Part shown: positions 19,504 through 22,538 of the stretch, piece after piece | How the letters are laid out: the number at the start of each line of letters is the position of its first letter | How positions within the stretch are numbered: the first letter of the stretch is position 1 | DNA from: a virus | Direction: 5' to 3' (one strand) | DNA length: 22,538 bases | Virus record (IMG/VR): IMGVR_UViG_3300042882_001019 | Coordinates: 1 to 22,538 of that record | The notes under the pieces: generated by a model | Database searches by the model: none | What the model was told of the DNA's origin: nothing | What the model saw: only the letters and a program-made list of their open reading frames with translations | Translations under genes and position numbers: made by a program

Positions 19504-19968
19504 ATGACAAATCATATTTGGGTTTGGGGTGATGATGTGGAAGCAGAGGCTAAAAAAAGCGATGAAAGCATTCAGGCAATTAGTAAAAGTTGCTATGGAC
19601 AATACAGCAGCGCAAAAAATGCACTGTGTGGTTATTGTCCGTTAATTGTTGGGTGTATGAGTGAGGACAAAATGATGTCAGAGAGAATGAAAGCAATGAG
19701 CGAGGCAAAGCCAAAAATTGAAGATACACTGAAAGAGCGTGGCAATAGGTATGGCGAATTTAAAAGCCATGCGTTAATAACTCAGAATATAAAATCTGCA
19801 ATGTACGTTGGCGGCTGGCATGATTTAAATTCATCGCAGAAAGAAGCGCTGGAAATGATTGCTCACAAAATCGGTAGAATCATCAATGGCGATTCTAATT
19901 ACTCTGATAGCTGGCATGACATCGCTGGATATGCAAAGCTGGTCGAGGATCAGTTAAATGGTAAGTGA
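19504..19968 (+). CDS. DUF6378-type protein with N-terminal Cys cluster (154 aa)
   Basis: A 154-residue protein in two parts. Residues of about 20-55 hold a Cys cluster, CYGQYSSAKNALCGYCPLIVGC (spacing C-x11-C-x2-C-x5-C), like small zinc- or Fe-S-binding motifs. Residues of about 75-150 are a DUF6378-like helical domain with RGNRYGEFK, SSQKEALEMIAHKIGRIING and DSWHDIAGYAKLVEDQL; related proteins are phage-encoded and unexplained. I prefer ATG 19504 (AGGG 7 nt upstream) to the in-frame ATG at 19450, but the choice is uncertain. The two parts being joined is uncommon to me. It overlaps the lysozyme start by 11 nt. Confidence 0.65.
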   Translation: MTNHIWVWGDDVEAEAKKSDESIQAISKSCYGQYSSAKNALCGYCPLIVGCMSEDKMMSERMKAMSEAKPKIEDTLKERGNRYGEFKSHALITQNIKSAMYVGGWHDLNSSQKEALEMIAHKIGRIINGDSNYSDSWHDIAGYAKLVEDQLNGK

Positions 19969-20422
19969 TCAACTGATAAAGCAAGTCAAGTTTGAAGAGG
20001 GTTTCATAGCCAAGCTATATTTATGCACAGGCGGAAAAAAGACGATAGGCTTTGGACACAACTTAGAAGCCTGTCCACGGTTCAAAGGCGAAGTGATACC
20101 GGACAATATCAGTAAAGCATATGCTGAAGAGCTGCTGAGGTTTGATCTAACCCATGCACAAGATGCTTTATACCGCGAGTGGCACGGACTAGGCTTAATG
20201 ACTGGCTCTAGACATGATGCGTGTGTACAGATGGCTTTTCAGTTGGGTATAGCGGGATTTATGGGGTTCAAGAAAATGAGGCAGGCTTTAGTCATGTGTG
20301 ACTGGCAAGAGGCGAGAAAACAAGCACTTTTAAGCAAGTGGGCGATGCATGATTCCCCAGCCAGAGCTAAGAGGGTGTCATTGCAATTTGTGACGGGTGA
20401 ATATTATCAGGTTCCGTCTTGA
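19958..20422 (+). CDS. T4-type lysozyme (endolysin, GH24)
   Basis: A 154-residue glycosidase that cuts murein between MurNAc and GlcNAc to release virions. The catalytic region reads FEEGFIAKLYLCTGGKKTIG with Glu14, Cys23 and Thr29, spaced as Glu-x8-Asp-x5-Thr in T4 lysozyme. The central Asp is a Cys, a variant known in other phage lysozymes. The GFGHN turn follows, and the C-terminal helices carry an AFQLGIAGF segment. There is no signal peptide or signal-anchor, so a holin should be required; nearby small membrane proteins are candidates. GAGGAT (19945-19950) precedes ATG 19958. It is the last gene of the rightward operon before a terminator. Confidence 0.9.
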   Translation: MVSDQLIKQVKFEEGFIAKLYLCTGGKKTIGFGHNLEACPRFKGEVIPDNISKAYAEELLRFDLTHAQDALYREWHGLGLMTGSRHDACVQMAFQLGIAGFMGFKKMRQALVMCDWQEARKQALLSKWAMHDSPARAKRVSLQFVTGEYYQVPS

Positions 20423-20457
20423 CAAAACCTAGGCTAACCAAGGTTAAGGGAGTGTGG

Positions 20458-20494
20458 CTTTGCCGGTGTGGGCGATATACCGGCAAAGGGTTTT
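20458..20494 (+). terminator. Terminator after the lysozyme gene
   Basis: CTTTGCCGGT (20458-20467) and ACCGGCAAAG (20479-20488) form a perfect 10-bp stem with an 11-nt loop, followed by GG and TTTT. The stem is strong but the T-run is short. It separates the rightward operon from the convergent DUF4942 gene. Confidence 0.65.
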
Positions 20495-20525
20495 CACATA
20501 AAACAGCGTTTATTGATTGGCGGCG

Positions 20526-21323
20526 TTACTTCGGTGCTGGTAATGCGCCAGGATAGTTCCTAGCAATTACAAAATTCATTTGTTCGATCAAATCAGGGCG
20601 TTTAAATTCTATGTGCATGTTTTGGTTTTTGAACATCTTGACAGATACATAATCGTCTTGATATGTTTTTTCACCTGTTTTTTGTGAATAAGCATCTATC
20701 CTCATAGGTAATGTTTTAGAGTGTTCTGGCTGTGGCTTTTTGTCGATGGTTAGCATTATCCTTTCTAAATCAACTAATTCATCACTAGCTCGGCCATAGT
20801 TGACAGCCATACCTTTATTCCAGTTGGGGCGACAACAGAAAGTTTTAACAATGCGTTTGCCAAACTTTTGCGGCTGATTAGTCTTGTAATCCCAAGATAG
20901 GTTTTTAAACAAGTTTATGATGCCTTGCTCAAAAATATCATCGCGTGAGTTAAGTAGTTCGGCAAAAGTGGCGGCAACTGATTCGACGGTTAAAGCGGGT
21001 GGATTCTCAAGATCTTTTCTGAATTTGGCTTTTGTAGCATGATCCATCACGTTGAACATGTTTGTTTTCTCCATCAGATAACCCCACATGGATTTATCGA
21101 TGTTTTTTTCGATTTCAGGCATAGGGTTATGACGCAATTCAAGACCATCACGACTCGCATAACTAAAGCCAAACAAATCGTAAAATTCTTTCATTTCTTT
21201 TTGTATCGCCAACAATTCATCCGTTGCGACTTTAGCTCGGTCTATAAACTGTTTGCGCAGGGTGACAAGTCTTTCAACATCGGTTGAAGTGATGAGTTCG
21301 TTATTTTCTGCTATTGTTGTCAT
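20526..21323 (-). CDS. DUF4942 phage protein (265 aa)
   Basis: A 265-residue protein whose C-terminal 200 residues match the DUF4942 type: IINLFKNLSWDYKTNQPQ, FGKRIVKTFC, LVDLERIMLTIDKK and the end YVSVKMFKNQNMHIEFKRPD. It may be related to methyltransferase-like or DNA-modification proteins, but no SAM-binding motif is visible here, so no activity is claimed. The N-terminal 60 residues are a charged helix. GGAG lies 8 nt before ATG 21323. It is the last gene of a leftward group after the small RHH-like protein; its promoter may be that of the group. Confidence 0.8.
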   Translation of the reverse strand: MTTIAENNELITSTDVERLVTLRKQFIDRAKVATDELLAIQKEMKEFYDLFGFSYASRDGLELRHNPMPEIEKNIDKSMWGYLMEKTNMFNVMDHATKAKFRKDLENPPALTVESVAATFAELLNSRDDIFEQGIINLFKNLSWDYKTNQPQKFGKRIVKTFCCRPNWNKGMAVNYGRASDELVDLERIMLTIDKKPQPEHSKTLPMRIDAYSQKTGEKTYQDDYVSVKMFKNQNMHIEFKRPDLIEQMNFVIARNYPGALPAPK

Positions 21324-21354
21324 ATCATTAACTCCAGTTTAGTTAGTGGTCATG

Positions 21355-21389
21355 GCCCCGGATAATTCGCAGTTATCGCGGGGCTTTTT
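21355..21389 (+). terminator. Rightward terminator inside the minus-strand group
   Basis: GCCCCG-GATAA (21355-21365) pairs with TTATC-g-CGGGGC (21373-21384), an 11-bp stem with one bulged G and loop TTCGCAG, followed by TTTTT (21385-21389). The stem contains the stop codon of the minus-strand 60-residue gene. On the minus strand there is no T-run, so it is directional. It may shield these genes from rightward transcription. Confidence 0.6.
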
Positions 21390-21555
21390 CGTTTAAAGTG
21401 TTGATAATCCATTCTGTAAGCTTCAAGCCTTCAGATTGGGCCGCACGAACCCAAGATGCTTTGTCTTGAGGCTTACAGCGAGCATGTATATATGATTCTG
21501 CGCAGTCGTCCTTGGCCGCGTTACGTTTTCCGGTCATGCCGTGTTTTTTTTCCAT
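21373..21555 (-). CDS. Small RHH-like protein, paralogue 1 (60 aa)
   Basis: A 60-residue protein, basic at the N-terminus (MTGKRNAAKDD) and ending in IHARCKPQDKASW, VRAAQSEGLKLTEWIINTLN. This strand-helix-turn-helix layout with EGLKLTEWI fits a ribbon-helix-helix DNA-binding fold, as in small regulators and antitoxin-like proteins. It is clearly related to the 61-residue protein at 22203-22388. GGTGA lies 5 nt ahead of ATG 21555, with TTGACA about 30 nt upstream of it. No toxin partner is recognisable next to it. Confidence 0.7.
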   Translation of the reverse strand: MEKKHGMTGKRNAAKDDCAESYIHARCKPQDKASWVRAAQSEGLKLTEWIINTLNEKAPR

Positions 21556-21574
21556 AAATCACCATGTTGTAATA

Positions 21575-21640
21575 TAATAAAAATTGTCAAGCCATGCTGA
21601 AAAGCACTGTAACCGCCTTCCTTGGCGGTGTGGCTTGGCT
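21575..21640 (-). terminator. Branched hairpin, terminator of the J-protein gene, possibly bidirectional
   Basis: CAAGCCA (21588-21594) pairs with TGGCTTG (21631-21637). Inside are TGCT-GAAA-AGCA (21595-21606) and ACCGCC-TTCCTT-GGCGGT (21612-21629), giving a three-way junction. Minus-strand T-rich sequence follows after four bases; plus-strand GCTTTT follows on the other side. It directly abuts the J-gene stop (21642). Confidence 0.5.
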
Positions 21641-21641
21641 T

Positions 21642-22136
21642 TTATGCTTCCAGCTTTTCGCGTTCTTTTCTTGATACTGTTACGCTGCCGTGAGTGTCGC
21701 GGATTTTTTCAATATCCCATGTTCCTCTATTTGTAGATTTCCATTCAGCAGGGCGAAAGTACCACATTGATTTTTTAGATGCCCACCAAAAACCAGCGGC
21801 TTTTATTGCGTCCTTGTGTGGCTTAGTATTGCCAGATAACCAAACCCAGTTACCGCAAACTTCAATAATCACGCCTTCCATGGCTAACGCAGAATTAATT
21901 GCATCATTTAGCTTGTCACCAAAAAAGAACTCCTCACCTGTTCCTTGTGTTTTGTCTGTATCATCAGGTAAGCCTTTTAATGCATCATAAGCCACATTAA
22001 CGGCTTTCATCATTTCCAGGCCAGCAGGGTTTCTATCGGGGTGATATTTTGCGCAGGCTGCGCGGTAGGCTTTTTTTAATGCTTCAGCAGTTAAAACTGT
22101 AAGCCCTAAAACATTCATTGCATCATTTTTTTTCAT
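21642..22136 (-). CDS. J-domain protein (164 aa)
   Basis: A 164-residue DnaJ-like co-chaperone. The J-domain (about residues 1-55) reads AMNVLGL, LTAEALKKAYRAACAKYHPDRNP with the essential HPD at 34-36, then AVNVAYDALKG; it would stimulate host DnaK. The C-terminal part has IIEVCGNWVWLSGNTKPHKD and AGFWWASKKSMWYFRP, a small domain widespread in plasmid and phage proteins whose role is unclear. ATG 22136 is chosen (GGAG 8 nt ahead) over an in-frame start at 22160. It is preceded by a good promoter and followed by a hairpin. Phages use J-proteins to redirect host chaperones to replication or virion assembly; which applies here is unknown. Confidence 0.85.
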   Translation of the reverse strand: MKKNDAMNVLGLTVLTAEALKKAYRAACAKYHPDRNPAGLEMMKAVNVAYDALKGLPDDTDKTQGTGEEFFFGDKLNDAINSALAMEGVIIEVCGNWVWLSGNTKPHKDAIKAAGFWWASKKSMWYFRPAEWKSTNRGTWDIEKIRDTHGSVTVSRKEREKLEA

Positions 22137-22185
22137 GGTCAATTCTCCAATTAGGTTCAAGGTTCCGCCTTGCCGGTATGGTTAA

Positions 22186-22213
22186 ATAATACTTTGTTAT
22201 TTCTATTTGTCAA
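22186..22213 (-). promoter_or_regulatory. Sigma-70 promoter of the J-protein gene
   Basis: Minus strand TTGACA (22213-22208), 16-nt spacer, TATTAT (22191-22186): a near-consensus pair. The transcript leader contains a CAAGG-CGGAA-CCTTG hairpin (about 22164-22178) before GGAG and the ATG. The -35 box overlaps the end of the upstream gene. Confidence 0.7.
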
Positions 22214-22388
22214 CACAAATTGATAAATTATTTATAATCCACTCAGACAGCTTTAAGCCCTCTGCCTGAGCAGCTTGTATAAAGCCATCTTTCTGGCCTT
22301 TCGTGCATCGGAACTGCACTGTGCTATGCGCAGGTTGTTCACCACGCATAGCGTTTTTATTGTTGCGTGGTGCGCCTGGTTTATTCAT
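22203..22388 (-). CDS. Small RHH-like protein, paralogue 2 (61 aa)
   Basis: A 61-residue protein, paralogue of the one at 21373-21555. Matching positions include FRC/ARC, then QAAQAEGLKLSEWIINNLS against RAAQSEGLKLTEWIINTLN. The N-terminus (NKPGAPRNNKNAMRG) is a basic tail seen in small phage and plasmid DNA-binding proteins. I chose ATG 22388 because it overlaps the upstream gene's stop (ATGAATAA); an in-frame ATG at 22418 is possible but too far from GGAGG. Probably a regulator; target unknown. Confidence 0.65.
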   Translation of the reverse strand: MNKPGAPRNNKNAMRGEQPAHSTVQFRCTKGQKDGFIQAAQAEGLKLSEWIINNLSICVDK

Positions 22389-22527
22389 CTTCATTGAAGA
22401 ATTTATGTTCGTTTTCATCCATAAAAATAGTTGCCTCCCTTTTTGTTTTGAAAATTGCTAACAGTCTGTCAGGCCCAAAAACTTGCCAAATAATTTTCCC
22501 GCATAATTCTAATTTTTGAATACTCAT
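22381..22527 (-). CDS. Small protein (48 aa), unknown
   Basis: A 48-residue frame with GGAGAG 5 nt before ATG 22527. The start is hydrophobic and mixed (KLELCGKIIWQVFGPDRLLAIF), and the last third is acidic (DENEHKFFNEDE). It overlaps the RHH-like gene by 8 nt at its end. No family recognised. It is complete in the window, and its promoter would be beyond the right edge. Confidence 0.55.
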   Translation of the reverse strand: MSIQKLELCGKIIWQVFGPDRLLAIFKTKREATIFMDENEHKFFNEDE

Positions 22528-22538
22528 GATTGCTCTCC

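Noticed and set aside
21373-22388. Toxin-antitoxin systems built on the RHH-like proteins
   Set aside because: No toxin-like partner is adjacent; the neighbours are a J-domain protein and a DUF4942 protein.
1-22538. Alternative genetic code (stop reassignment) suggested by the integrase TAA
   Set aside because: TAA, TAG and TGA all end genes cleanly elsewhere in the window; only this gene is interrupted.

Overview
The window is a stretch of a temperate tailed-phage (or phage-plasmid) genome, probably from a gammaproteobacterium. No host gene is visible. The gene content is that of a lambdoid-like mosaic: an integrase and excisionase-type pair, an Erf/YqaJ recombination pair, a repressor/Cro-type switch, a helicase-primase replication module, a nin-like block (NinB, DUF1364, DUF1064), SSB and a GH24 lysozyme. 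Three long, low-complexity virion proteins at the left edge resemble the ejection proteins of short-tailed phages, so a podovirus-like virion is the best guess. Family names come from recognised motifs; no database search was made.

Layout. (1) 30-4760, plus strand: three back-to-back putative ejection/internal virion proteins. (2) 11491-4740, minus strand: the early-left region. Reading leftward it has a small basic protein, a pentapeptide-repeat protein, several small unknown proteins, an Erf-type annealing protein, a YqaJ-type exonuclease, a tandem-HTH protein, small zinc-ribbon and unknown proteins, a dihydrofolate reductase, an excisionase-like HTH protein, and an integrase broken by one in-frame stop. 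A 48-residue membrane protein follows. (3) 11500-12230: the switch. A short repressor (minus) and a Cro-like protein (plus) diverge from an operator region, and both seem to start at or very near their transcription starts. (4) 12035-20422, plus strand: the early-right operon. It runs from Cro through an RHH protein, a DUF5710 protein, a superfamily 2 helicase, a primase, a PAPS-reductase-like enzyme, NinB, DUF1364 and DUF1064 proteins, SSB and small proteins to a lysozyme, mostly with ATGA/GTGA/TAATG overlaps. (5) 22527-20526, minus strand: an accessory block with two related small RHH-like proteins, a J-domain protein and a DUF4942 protein.

The most unusual content is non-coding. A gene-free stretch at 12576-12997, inside an otherwise tightly packed operon, holds several strong stem-loops and looks like a structured RNA of about 400 nt. 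The Cro leader/trailer carries a possible pseudoknot, a GNRA-capped hairpin with a boxA-like sequence, and a very strong terminator. The left promoter has its own promoter-proximal terminator. Together these suggest early genes controlled by antitermination. Around the pentapeptide gene lie three related structured repeats that share a 23-bp end. One contains recognisable tRNA D- and T-arms inside a long imperfect helix but no normal anticodon arm.

The phage att region is probably the 207-bp gap upstream of the integrase. Phage genes lie on both sides of it, so this copy is not integrated there.
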